Below, in pieces: positions 8,848 to 16,718 of a stretch of 64,000 bases of DNA (the stretch's first letter is position 1; every line of letters starts with the position of its first letter). Below the pieces are notes generated by a model. The model did not search any database and was not told the origin of the DNA. It saw nothing but the letters and a program-made list of their open reading frames with translations. The stretch is from Streptacidiphilus jeojiense (GTDB lineage: Bacteria; Actinomycetota; Actinomycetes; Streptomycetales; Streptomycetaceae), in NCBI RefSeq assembly GCF_000719095.1, contig NZ_JOEH01000010.1, positions 124,001-188,000 of the forward strand, in the 5' to 3' direction. A program made the position numbers and the translations under genes.

Positions 8848-8876
8848 CCCCCCTCCGCACAGAAATTAAGGGCGGC

Positions 8877-9470
8877 ATGAAAAGAAATATGCGTGGTATT
8901 ATTAAGTCTGCCGCAAACGGCGACTTTTCCCCTTTGCTTGATGCGGCACGGAATGCCCCGGGAAAACATTGGGCCGAGGATGCACGGTGTTCTGAAATGG
9001 ACACCGAGCTATTCATTCTCGACGCAGACGGTCCTCTCAAAGATCCCGGCCACGTCCGAAAGGTGCACGGGCGAGAGCTGAATCTCGCCTTGAACACATG
9101 CGCAGACTGCCCGTTGGCCGTTGCGGCTCGGTGTTTGGTCGAGGCGCTCCAGCACGACGACGAGTACGGCATCTGTGGCGGCCTCCTGGCCTGCGAGCGC
9201 TTGCAACTGCGTAGCAGCTGGCGGCGTCGCCACACGAAGGATGCGGTCGAGTCCGCCTTGCGCGGGGTTGCCGTACGGCTCTCTGACCAGGAGCGAGCCG
9301 AGGTCATAGCCCGGTATGCGGCATCCAGCGCTTACCGCGCTGAGGTCGTAGCCCAGGGGCTGAGCGTCACTCGGGAGTATCTGGCCAAGCTGACCTACCG
9401 CCACCGGCAGCAGCAGCGAGCCAAGGGGATTCAGCGTCCCACACGCTCTCCTGAGGTCGCCGCCGCGTAG
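8877..9470 (+). CDS. WhiB-like protein with C-terminal HTH extension
   Basis: 197 residues. Four cysteines for an iron-sulfur cluster lie at 38, 75, 78 and 86 (C-x36-C-x2-C-x7-C), followed by the WhiB signature turn GICGG at 98-102 and a basic stretch, ERLQLRSSWRRRH. The spacing between the first and second Cys is longer than in classical WhiB proteins. Residues ~120-175 look like a helical DNA-binding region (SDQERAEVIARYAAS...VTREYLAKLTYRH). Wbl proteins bind sigma factors; mobile-element copies probably regulate element genes. The first ~25 codons are clearly AT-richer than the rest. Confidence 0.85.
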   Translation: MKRNMRGIIKSAANGDFSPLLDAARNAPGKHWAEDARCSEMDTELFILDADGPLKDPGHVRKVHGRELNLALNTCADCPLAVAARCLVEALQHDDEYGICGGLLACERLQLRSSWRRRHTKDAVESALRGVAVRLSDQERAEVIARYAASSAYRAEVVAQGLSVTREYLAKLTYRHRQQQRAKGIQRPTRSPEVAAA

Positions 9471-9538
9471 CGCTGGTCGGTATTCCTCTCCACGCACCAC
9501 CGGCATTAATCCCCACCCAATCCTGCCAAGGCGAAACA

Positions 9539-10366
9539 ATGAGCGACCTAGCAACTGATGCCGTCTGGAAGCTTTCAAAATCGTGCCGAGGATCTCGCCT
9601 AGTCCTACTGGCGATGGCCCGCAGGGCGGATGACCAAGGTCAGGTCAGCCTGTCCCTGGAGGAAATATCACAGATGACACGGCTGACCGTCCGAGGCATC
9701 TCGAAGTGCATTTCCGAACTTCAATCGCTGGGGGAGCTGACCCGCACCACCGGCGGCGGCAGTCGAAATCCCAATAAATACACGATCGTCCTAGGCTCCT
9801 CCACCGATGAAGAAGGGGCGGCGCTGCGGAAACGTTCACGGAACTCAGTTCCTGGAACCAAGTCGGTGGAACCGAGTGCCAACAACCCAGCATCGGAGCA
9901 GGAAAGTTGGAACTCAGTGCAGCCAAAGACGGAACCTGCTTCTAATCCTACGGGTGTTGGTAGTACTCCCTTCGGGAGTACTACCAACAACAACCAGCTT
10001 GCTAGCTCAACCGTCCCGCCTCCAGCTGGCTCCACCATCAGCGTCCCGGCCGGAGCCCAGCAGCTGGTCTCGGAACTCGAAAGGGCCGGAATCGTCGTCG
10101 GATGGCGACTCACCCCGCCGGAGTGGCAGCGGGTAACAGCCTTGTCGGCCCGTTGGGGCGCATCTCGCCTGATTGAGGTCGTCTCCAGGCGCTGGGACCC
10201 GAAGCGTCCCCCGCAGTCGGCCCGCTACCTCCTGCGCATCTGGGACGACCTTCCTTCGGAGCTCCCCGCAGCCACCGTCCCCAGCAACGTCGTTCCGCTC
10301 GGTCCGTCCCGGTCCTGGAACACCTACCGCGATTCTTCCGCCCACGCCTACCAGAACGGCTTCTGA
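9539..10366 (+). CDS. Rep-like winged-helix replication protein
   Basis: 275 residues. The N-terminus is a winged helix of the replication-initiator/DnaD type (LSLEEISQMTRLTVRGISKC...LGELTRTTGGGSRNPNKYTI). It is followed by a low-complexity linker, residues ~90-175. The C-terminal ~95 residues have a W-containing helical part with RWDPKRPPQSARYLLRIWDDL, like the primosome-type C-domain. A DnaC-like ATPase gene follows after 2 bp, which supports a replication role. The linker DNA carries iteron-like repeats and a long cruciform, listed separately. Confidence 0.65.
   Translation: MSDLATDAVWKLSKSCRGSRLVLLAMARRADDQGQVSLSLEEISQMTRLTVRGISKCISELQSLGELTRTTGGGSRNPNKYTIVLGSSTDEEGAALRKRSRNSVPGTKSVEPSANNPASEQESWNSVQPKTEPASNPTGVGSTPFGSTTNNNQLASSTVPPPAGSTISVPAGAQQLVSELERAGIVVGWRLTPPEWQRVTALSARWGASRLIEVVSRRWDPKRPPQSARYLLRIWDDLPSELPAATVPSNVVPLGPSRSWNTYRDSSAHAYQNGF
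9840..9936 (+). repeat. Iteron-like 14-bp repeats inside the rep gene
   Basis: Three head-to-tail 14-bp units starting GGAAC at 9840, 9854 and 9868 (consensus GGAACYNAGTNSNT). A fourth unit is at 9909, and a partial one at 9931. The 14-bp period is out of step with codons, so the repeats are not due to repeated residues (they read NSVPG, GTKSV, VEPSA in different phases). They are candidate initiator-binding sites. Confidence 0.55.
9955..9989. repeat. 16-bp-stem cruciform inside the rep gene
   Basis: A perfect inverted repeat with a 3-base TTC loop: TGTTGGTAGTACTCCC and its mirror. It is 20-50 bp after the iteron-like repeats and within the unstructured linker of the Rep-like protein. Together they look like an origin embedded in the initiator gene. 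Confidence 0.6.
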
Positions 10367-10368
10367 GC

Positions 10369-11109
10369 ATGTCCGCACCGAACCTCGCCGCCCACACCGG
10401 GGCCATGCGCACGATCAGCCGGATCATCGCTGCCAAGGGGCTCGACCTCGCCGGAGCCGCTCCCGCCAACGATGACCAGCGCCACACTGAGGCACCAGGT
10501 CCTGGAGATCCAACCTGGCACCATGGAGCGCGGGTATCGGATGCGGTCCGCCGCTGGAAGGCGGCAACTCCGCCCCGGTATCGCATGGCCGAGGTGACGC
10601 TCCCCCGCGCCGTCGCCTGGGCAGAGGCTGCGCTTGCCGATCCGACGGCGGCAGGCACCATGCTCCTTACCGGCCCCACGGGCACGGGGAAGACGTACCA
10701 AGCTTTCGGGGCACTGCGGCACGTCGCGCAGGGCGGCCCCCGCCGCCGGTTCGAGCTGATCACCATCAACTCCGCGGACATGTACGGGCGGCTGCGTCCG
10801 TCGCAGACCATGGGCTCAGCGGAGGCAGAGCTGCGCCGGCTGAGCACTGTGCAATTTCTGCTGCTCGATGACCTGGGAACTTCCAAGGTCTCGGAGTGGA
10901 CAGAGGAGATCACGTACCGGTTGTTCAACTACCGCTATAACCACTGCCTGCCGACAGTGATCACCAGCAACCTTCCGGCCCGTAATGACAACGGACCGGA
11001 CCTGACGGACTTCGTGGGTGCCCGGGTTGCGAGCCGCCTAGCGGAGATGGTGACCGAGTTGGTGCCCGTTATCGGCGGGGACCTTCGGCGCGGGCAGGGT
11101 GCAGCGTGA
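10369..11109 (+). CDS. DnaC/IstB-like helicase-loader ATPase
   Basis: 246 residues. Walker A is GPTGTGKT at about residues 96-103, Walker B is FLLLDDLG, sensor 1 is the TSN of VITSNLPA, and an arginine-containing R-x-A-S-R-L block lies near the end. This order is that of the DnaC/DnaA-type AAA+ family. It probably loads the replicative helicase at the element origin together with the Rep-like protein 2 bp upstream. The N-terminal ~60 residues would be the helicase-interaction part. Its stop overlaps the next ATG. Confidence 0.85.
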   Translation: MSAPNLAAHTGAMRTISRIIAAKGLDLAGAAPANDDQRHTEAPGPGDPTWHHGARVSDAVRRWKAATPPRYRMAEVTLPRAVAWAEAALADPTAAGTMLLTGPTGTGKTYQAFGALRHVAQGGPRRRFELITINSADMYGRLRPSQTMGSAEAELRRLSTVQFLLLDDLGTSKVSEWTEEITYRLFNYRYNHCLPTVITSNLPARNDNGPDLTDFVGARVASRLAEMVTELVPVIGGDLRRGQGAA

Positions 11110-12062
11110 TGTCAGCTCCTCGTACGTCGGCCGCTCGGACAGCACCTATCCCGGTTGCTCCGACCCAGCTCCGGATGGCCTGGTGGGATCGCTTGGCGAT
11201 CGTGGGCCTCGGAGCGACCGGCTTTGCCAGCTCCTACGACGCCCTGCGTCAGATGGCCCTGGCGATCCACACCCGCGAGGCCCTCTCCTGGGCTTTCCCG
11301 ATCTTCATCGACGGCTTCATTGCCTACGGCATCCGGGCGCTGATGCTCCTGCGGCACAGCAACCGCGGAGCCCGGGTCTACACCTGGTTCCTGTTCCTGG
11401 CCGCTACCGGCGCCAGCCTGTGGGCCAACGTCCTCCATGCCGTGACCCTGAACAATGAGGTCCGAGCCACCGCAGGGGGCCTGCATCTCGGGGACTGGGC
11501 TGTAGGGGTCCTGTCGATGCTGGCTCCGCTGGCCCTGGCGGGCTCCGTCCACCTCTTCATCATCATGGCCCGGACGGCGGAATCCGTCCCGGACGACACC
11601 GGAGGCCGCCCCGGACAGGTCGATGAGCCTGCGGATCAGGCGGCTGACTCCATGGCCCCACTGCTCGTTGAGCCGCCGACCGGCAGGGAGCAGGCGGTAG
11701 TGCTCCCCGGCCCGTCCTCAGAGCAGGCAGCAGAGCAGCCGCCTCTTCCGGTGGAAGCACGTGGGACGACCGACCCCGACGATTCCCATGCCCGTGAACC
11801 CCTTGCTCCTGCCGGAGCCGACCATCCGCTCGTCCAGGACGAGGAGATGGACGGACGCGAGGCGGCAGACGACTGGCTGGTGGATCTACTGCCGATCGCC
11901 CGTGAGGCGGCACGCAAGGCAGGCCGAATCACCCGGGACGCGATCAGCGCAGACGTCCGGGCGCACGTCGCCCTCAGCAACGACAGGCTGGGCGAGCTGG
12001 TGACCGTGCTGCGTGAAGAGGAAGAGGCAAGGGAGGCGACAGCGAACGCAGTCGTCCCCTGA
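11109..12062 (+). CDS. DUF2637 membrane protein with HTH-like tail
   Basis: 317 residues from ATG at 11109 (overlapping the previous TGA); a GTG one codon earlier is possible. Residues ~20-150 carry four membrane helices typical of DUF2637, a family common on actinobacterial conjugative elements and similar in layout to Spd spread proteins. A Pro/Glu-rich linker follows. The last ~70 residues (DWLVDLLPIAREAARKAGRITRDA...) look like a small helix-turn-helix, as in other DUF2637 proteins. Role not established; it may link DNA to the membrane. Confidence 0.8.
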   Translation: MSAPRTSAARTAPIPVAPTQLRMAWWDRLAIVGLGATGFASSYDALRQMALAIHTREALSWAFPIFIDGFIAYGIRALMLLRHSNRGARVYTWFLFLAATGASLWANVLHAVTLNNEVRATAGGLHLGDWAVGVLSMLAPLALAGSVHLFIIMARTAESVPDDTGGRPGQVDEPADQAADSMAPLLVEPPTGREQAVVLPGPSSEQAAEQPPLPVEARGTTDPDDSHAREPLAPAGADHPLVQDEEMDGREAADDWLVDLLPIAREAARKAGRITRDAISADVRAHVALSNDRLGELVTVLREEEEAREATANAVVP

Positions 12063-12079
12063 ACTCGGAGATGATCACC

Positions 12080-12123
12080 TACAGCCCGGTGGACGGTACT
12101 GCGGTACCGTCCACCGGGCTGTA
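12080..12123. terminator. Perfect 20-bp hairpin between operon genes
   Basis: A 20-bp perfect stem with a TGCG loop, 17 bp after the DUF2637 stop and 21 bp before the next ATG. It has no T-tract. It may attenuate transcription into the downstream gene or protect the upstream mRNA end. Confidence 0.6.
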
Positions 12124-12144
12124 CCCAACCTGTGGAGAAGAACC

Positions 12145-12648
12145 ATGGCCATCGAGGACCAGGCCGAGCACCTGAACCAGGCCATCACGCACGGAACGGC
12201 CCTGCCCACACTCAGCGTGCCGGGCCTGGACTTGGCACCGAACGAGGTAGCACACGCCGATGTGATGTGCGGCACAGCCCGCTACTACGCCACGCACACG
12301 GTGGTCCCGCCGGAGGCCGGCTACTACGAGGTCCACCCCGCCTTCGGCCGCCGCTGGATGCCCAACCGGCGGCTCAACGCCCGGCGGCATCGGGAAGCCG
12401 AGGCAGCAGCTCAGCTTCAGTGGCGCGACCACGACACGGCGCGCGTCCTCCTGACCTCAGTGGGGCTCAGGCTGTGCCCGTCCGGGACGGCGCTGTGGCT
12501 CCCGTTCGACCACTCACTCCTCACGGGGATCACAAACGGAGCGACAGCGGGGGAGGTCGTCCTGAGCTACAGCTCTTGCCCGCCTCTGCTGCTGGTAGGC
12601 CCATGGGCAGACCTCCTCGCAGACACCATCCGCCGTCTCCTGAGCTGA
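12145..12648 (+). CDS. Hypothetical protein
   Basis: 167 residues from ATG with GGAGAAG 4 bases upstream. It contains a central basic block (GRRWMPNRRLNARRHREAEAAAQ) and a C-terminal half with two hydrophobic strands. No motif recognised. It lies behind the 12080 hairpin and in front of a terminator, so it may be expressed at a lower level than the genes before it. Confidence 0.6.
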   Translation: MAIEDQAEHLNQAITHGTALPTLSVPGLDLAPNEVAHADVMCGTARYYATHTVVPPEAGYYEVHPAFGRRWMPNRRLNARRHREAEAAAQLQWRDHDTARVLLTSVGLRLCPSGTALWLPFDHSLLTGITNGATAGEVVLSYSSCPPLLLVGPWADLLADTIRRLLS

Positions 12649-12761
12649 GCGGAATGACGTGGGTGCAGCTCCTCCTTTGGAGGCACAGCCCTTCTTGCGT
12701 GAACTGCGGCTGACGGCGCACGGTCGGGTGATCAAATCGGCCGCGCCGGCCGAGGCAACGC

Positions 12762-12790
12762 AGCCCTGCCCCCAAGCCGGAGGCAGGGCT
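12762..12790. terminator. Hairpin terminator between convergent genes
   Basis: A 9-bp stem (AGCCCTGCC / GGCAGGGCT) with an 11-base loop, placed between the rightward 12145 gene and the leftward gene ending at 12798. Confidence 0.65.
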
Positions 12791-12797
12791 GACGTGT

Positions 12798-13151
12798 TTA
12801 CTTCCGGCCGAGCCTCCTGCGCGCTTCGGCGGTCTCGTGTTCGATCCGCTTGGACACGGAGTCAGGCATCGCAGCAGGCCCTCCTGCGGCGTCCGCCACG
12901 TAGAAGCCCAGCTGTCCGCGCCATTCTTCCTTGTGCGGATGACCCAGTGCCTCGGCTACGAGGCCCCCGAGCTGGTTGACCGGCTCCTGGGGGTTGCCAG
13001 CGTCCAGGGGGTCGTACATGAGCCGAAGGCCCGCCACATGCGGGAGCCGGGCTGACTTCACCGTGTCGGGGTCGTGGACGATGCGCTCCAGCGCGACGGG
13101 ATAGGAAATGAACCGGAGCGTCCAGTTACTTAGCAGGGCGGCATCACTCAC
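12798..13151 (-). CDS. Hypothetical protein, opposite to the transfer run
   Basis: 117 residues. GTG at 13151 was chosen because AAGGGAG lies 8 bases upstream; the frame is open to 13253. It is mixed alpha/beta with a basic C-terminus (RIEHETAEARRRLGRK). No family recognised. It interrupts the rightward transfer genes, which suggests an inserted or separately regulated gene. Confidence 0.55.
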   Translation of the reverse strand: MSDAALLSNWTLRFISYPVALERIVHDPDTVKSARLPHVAGLRLMYDPLDAGNPQEPVNQLGGLVAEALGHPHKEEWRGQLGFYVADAAGGPAAMPDSVSKRIEHETAEARRRLGRK

Positions 13152-13433
13152 CGTAGCAACTCCCTTACTTGAAAAGGGAGATCGTACTCCGCCGAACCGC
13201 ACTGAAGATTCCGGCGCCAATGCGGGGTCCTCCTCGGGTACGAGGTTGCTCACGACGTAGCAGGCTGGCCTCTCCGAGTACCAAGTTCCAACTCTCCGGC
13301 ATCAGTTCGCATTGTCCATTGACCTGCTGTGATGCTCTCTCCACGGCCATCGCTCGTAGAGATGCTGGGCCGTACGGACGCCGCTTCACCGGCCTCCGTA
13401 TCTCCTCTCCAGATGTCAAGGCTGTGGTTCCCT

Positions 13434-14042
13434 ATGCCTTTTTCCAGCAGATTTGTCCATAGAACCGCCGCAATCTTCCTCGCGGGGGGCGTAATCGTGG
13501 CCGCCGCTGGCTGCTCCCGCCCGGCTGCGGCGACTGCCAGTCCTGCGCAACCCGCGGCTTCAACGGCCGTACCCCCGCAGCACAACGAGACTGGAACCCC
13601 CTCTCCGGCTGTGGCTACGTCGGTTCCGACCAAGGCTTCGGTCCCTCTGGCGGTCTCAACAGTGGCGCGGGAGTTCACCATCGCCTACTCCTCGCACAAC
13701 GCCGTGAACGGCGGAGACACTTCCTACGCGGAAGCGGGCGTCCGAGCAGCGGCCTACGCCACCGGCAACCTGACGCAGTCCCTCACCCAGATTCGACCGG
13801 GGCAGGAACCTGCCTGGGAGACGCTCCGGGCCGAGCAGGACCGGCAGACGACGGCGATCACGTCCGTCAGCGTGCCGGACGGTGCTCCGGCACCCACCCC
13901 CTCGGCGGCCGTGGTGCGGGTCACCTTCGTGCTCACCACCGCGCCGAACGCGGGTAACCAGCGCCAAAGCGAGGGGCAGATCGCTCTGCACCTGGTGCTC
14001 ACCGCTGACGGCTGGCGCGTCGATGCGCTGCCCTGGGCGTAG
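13434..14042 (+). CDS. Lipoprotein of the conjugation apparatus
   Basis: 202 residues from ATG at 13434, the last ATG before a signal peptide with hydrophobic core AAIFLAGGVIVAAAGC. AAAGC is a lipobox, so Cys should be lipidated. A Pro/Thr/Ala linker follows. The last ~110 residues have an NTF2/VirB8-like pattern (VVRVTFVLTT...GQIALHLVLTADGWRVDALPWA). It is followed after 3 bp by the transglycosylase gene. It probably sits on the outer face of the membrane as an accessory of the mating channel. No strong ribosome binding site is seen, so the start is uncertain. Confidence 0.65.
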   Translation: MPFSSRFVHRTAAIFLAGGVIVAAAGCSRPAAATASPAQPAASTAVPPQHNETGTPSPAVATSVPTKASVPLAVSTVAREFTIAYSSHNAVNGGDTSYAEAGVRAAAYATGNLTQSLTQIRPGQEPAWETLRAEQDRQTTAITSVSVPDGAPAPTPSAAVVRVTFVLTTAPNAGNQRQSEGQIALHLVLTADGWRVDALPWA

Positions 14043-14045
14043 ACG

Positions 14046-15026
14046 ATGAAGAAACTCGCCATAGCCGCGGTCGTGTTGAGCCCGGCCTTCATCATGTCCC
14101 TCGTCGCTCTCCTGCTCACCTTCGGCGGCGCGGACAGCGCTTCCGCCAAGGAGACGGGGCCAGGGGGCAGCATCACCACCGACGCCCCCGTGCCCACCTG
14201 GGTCCGAACGCTGGTGGCGAAGTACGCCGGGCAGTGCCCTCAGGTCACCGCGAGCCTGCTCGCAGCTCAGCTCTACACGGAGTCGGGGTTCAACACCAAG
14301 GCCGTGAGCCCTGTCGGCGCCGAGGGCATCGCCCAGTTCATGCCGGCCACCTGGTCCGTTTTCGGCAAGGACGGCGACGGCGACGGCAAGAAGGACGTCT
14401 TCGACGCGGCCGACGCCATCGCCGCCCAGGCCGGCTACGACTGCACCCTTGCCGAAGAGGTCAAGGGGGTACCAGGCGACGCCACCGAGAACATGCTGGC
14501 GGCCTACAACGCGGGTAGCGGGGCGGTCATCAAGTACAACGGCATCCCGCCGTACTCGGAGACCCGCAACTACGTGACCTCGATCCGCGACCTGGCCGCG
14601 AAGTGGGCAGCCTCAGCCTCCACCACGGCGAGCGGCGGCGCGGCCAAGGCCATCGCAGCGGCGAAGACCGCACTGGGGACCTGGTACCAGTGGGGCGGCG
14701 ACTGCATCGCGCCCTACACCGGCCAGAACGGATGCGACTGCTCATCCCTGATGAAGATGGCGTGGGCCACAGCCGGGGTGAACTTGCCGCGGACCACCTA
14801 CGACCAGGTGAACTCCGGGACTGCCGTCACTTCCGTCTCCCAACTCCGGCCCGGCGACCTGCTGTTCGAGGCGGGATCAGACGGCACTGCCGCCCAGCCA
14901 GGTCATGTCGGGATGTACGTCGGCGGCTCCGAGGTGATTGAGGCGCCGCACACCGGGGCTCAGGTCCGGATCACTCCGCTCAGCGACTGGACCTCGTTGA
15001 TCGTTTCCATGCGTCATATCGCCTGA
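14046..15026 (+). CDS. Lytic transglycosylase + NlpC/P60 peptidoglycan hydrolase (VirB1-like)
   Basis: 326 residues. An N-terminal membrane/signal helix (residues 4-33) is followed by an SLT domain with catalytic Glu79 (LYTESGFNTKAVSPVGAEGIAQFMP) and the AAYNAG motif. The C-terminal NlpC/P60 domain has Cys232 (CDCSS), His287 (PGHVGMY) and His302. It cuts glycan strands and peptide stems to open the wall for the mating channel, the role of VirB1/TcpG/CwlT-type enzymes in Gram-positive conjugation systems. All catalytic residues are present. Confidence 0.92.
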   Translation: MKKLAIAAVVLSPAFIMSLVALLLTFGGADSASAKETGPGGSITTDAPVPTWVRTLVAKYAGQCPQVTASLLAAQLYTESGFNTKAVSPVGAEGIAQFMPATWSVFGKDGDGDGKKDVFDAADAIAAQAGYDCTLAEEVKGVPGDATENMLAAYNAGSGAVIKYNGIPPYSETRNYVTSIRDLAAKWAASASTTASGGAAKAIAAAKTALGTWYQWGGDCIAPYTGQNGCDCSSLMKMAWATAGVNLPRTTYDQVNSGTAVTSVSQLRPGDLLFEAGSDGTAAQPGHVGMYVGGSEVIEAPHTGAQVRITPLSDWTSLIVSMRHIA

Positions 15027-15068
15027 AATGCCATCTAACTAGAACTATCTACGCAAGAGGTACTACCC

Positions 15069-15404
15069 ATGCACACGCTTCTGGCTTCCTCCCCCAACCT
15101 GCACACCAACCTCGCTGCGGGAATCAGCACCATCTCGGGAGTGACGCCCAACTGGGGACCGTTCAGCAAGCTCGGCTCCACCGCGACCATCATCCTCGGC
15201 GTGATCGCCGCCGCCGTGCTGGTCACGCTCGCCGGGGTCTTCCTCGTCGGCCTCGGCAAGTCGAAGGGCTGGCTTGGCGAGGGCGGCCACTCCACCATGG
15301 AAAGCTCCCGCGGCAAGGGGATGATGGTCGGCGGCTTGGTCGGCATCTTCCTGATTGCCAGCTTCGGCACCCTGGTCACGATCGTCTACGGCATGGGGGT
15401 CTGA
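15069..15404 (+). CDS. Small two-helix membrane protein (pilin/VirB2-like position)
   Basis: 111 residues. AAGAGG sits 8 bases before the ATG. Two hydrophobic helices (~38-62 and ~86-108) are separated by a short basic/Gly loop. The size, topology and place between the wall hydrolase and the TcpC-like gene resemble TrbC/VirB2-type components of Gram-positive type IV secretion systems, but sequence identity to pilins is not evident to me. It starts at a methionine with no cleavable signal. Confidence 0.6.
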   Translation: MHTLLASSPNLHTNLAAGISTISGVTPNWGPFSKLGSTATIILGVIAAAVLVTLAGVFLVGLGKSKGWLGEGGHSTMESSRGKGMMVGGLVGIFLIASFGTLVTIVYGMGV

Positions 15405-15407
15405 CCC

Positions 15408-16718
15408 ATGCCGAAGCGCATAGCGCGGCGCGAGAGCGCCGCCCCCCAACAGCGCCGCAAGCGCTCGCCAGCCGCCGTTTGGGGTGTCGGGGTGGCGGTC
15501 GTCGCCGCAGTCACCGCAACCGGGCTGGCCCTTTCGGTCTCGTCTACCCCTGCTTCCTCTCCGGCTGCCGCTCGTGCCAACACCTCGGCTGCTGCGACGG
15601 TGAGCACGCAGGCGCACGTGCAGTTCCGGGGAGGCGTCCCCGTGGCCTACCTGCGGACGGAGGCCGGCGCGAAGGCCGCCGCTCAGAACTTCGTGATCGT
15701 CAGCGGCACCACGGCCTTCCTCACCGATTCGTCGGCTCGGCACACAGCAGTGGCAACGCTGGCGGCCAGCGGTTCTTCCATCTCGACTCTGACGGAAGAA
15801 GCCGATAGTGAGGTCCGCTCGGCGGCCGATGAGTTGAAGGGTGACTCAGCTCAGATCGTTCCCACCGACGCCGTCGCGCGCACCGGCGTGCTCTCGGTCC
15901 ACGTCTTGGGGTTCGATATCCACAGGGCAATGGTCCGCCTGTGGACAGTCGCTGTCCGAGGGAGTGCCAGCGGAGGCCACGCCCCCAGCTCCGCCTTCGA
16001 GTCGGTGACGGTCAGCTTGGTGTGGGAGGCCGACGACTGGAAGGTGGAGTCGAGTTCGACTGCCAGTGGACTGGTCGCGCCGACCGAGTACCAGCAGGGG
16101 ACCAGTAACACCGGCGACTTCACCGGCTTCACCGCAGGACAGGCCCAGGACGCCTTCGTCAGCGGCGCGCTCGACACGACCGGCTACCCGTCGCCCTACG
16201 CGCGCTCCAAGGAGGGGGCCCAGGAGGCGGCCACCAGCGCCGCGATGCTGTGGGGAGATCCGCGGTACTTCGCCGACGATGCCTGGCGGAACCAGATGCT
16301 GGCGGCCGTGGCCGCGCCGTTGGCCGCCAGCGCTCTCCGGGCGGACGGCAACACCACCGCGCAGCAGGTGCAGAAAGGGCAAGGCATCGCCGCAGACGGC
16401 ACAACCCCGGGCGGGGGCGTTCTGGTGACCGGCACAGCGGTCCTGGCCTCCCGGGTCGTCGCGTACTCGAACCAGTCTGCGAGCCTCCAGCTCTGGACGG
16501 CTTCCATCGGCGGCATCGCCGGGTCGGACAACAGCGAGCGTCCGCAGATCGCCTACCTGCTCATGACGGTCGATCTCAGCTGGTCCGGCGGAACCTGGAA
16601 GGTGTTGGCGGTTTCCCCTGGCGATCCGCTGGTGCCCTCCCCGACCAATTCCGCCGCCTCCTCCGGGCAGGACTTCAGCCAGATCGGGGGTGCGGCAAAT
16701 GCGCCTGCGACTGCGTGA
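15408..16718 (+). CDS. TcpC/VirB8-like conjugation protein
   Basis: 436 residues. A basic cytoplasmic N-terminus (RRESAAPQQRRKR) is followed by one membrane helix (~24-44). The extracellular part holds two NTF2-like modules, each ending in a DDWKVESS / GGTWKVLAVSPGDPL type strand, as in TcpC/VirB8-type proteins of Gram-positive conjugation systems. It would be a structural core component joining the inner-membrane channel parts. It starts 3 bp after the pilin-like gene, and its end overlaps the VirB6-like gene. Confidence 0.8.
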   Translation: MPKRIARRESAAPQQRRKRSPAAVWGVGVAVVAAVTATGLALSVSSTPASSPAAARANTSAAATVSTQAHVQFRGGVPVAYLRTEAGAKAAAQNFVIVSGTTAFLTDSSARHTAVATLAASGSSISTLTEEADSEVRSAADELKGDSAQIVPTDAVARTGVLSVHVLGFDIHRAMVRLWTVAVRGSASGGHAPSSAFESVTVSLVWEADDWKVESSSTASGLVAPTEYQQGTSNTGDFTGFTAGQAQDAFVSGALDTTGYPSPYARSKEGAQEAATSAAMLWGDPRYFADDAWRNQMLAAVAAPLAASALRADGNTTAQQVQKGQGIAADGTTPGGGVLVTGTAVLASRVVAYSNQSASLQLWTASIGGIAGSDNSERPQIAYLLMTVDLSWSGGTWKVLAVSPGDPLVPSPTNSAASSGQDFSQIGGAANAPATA

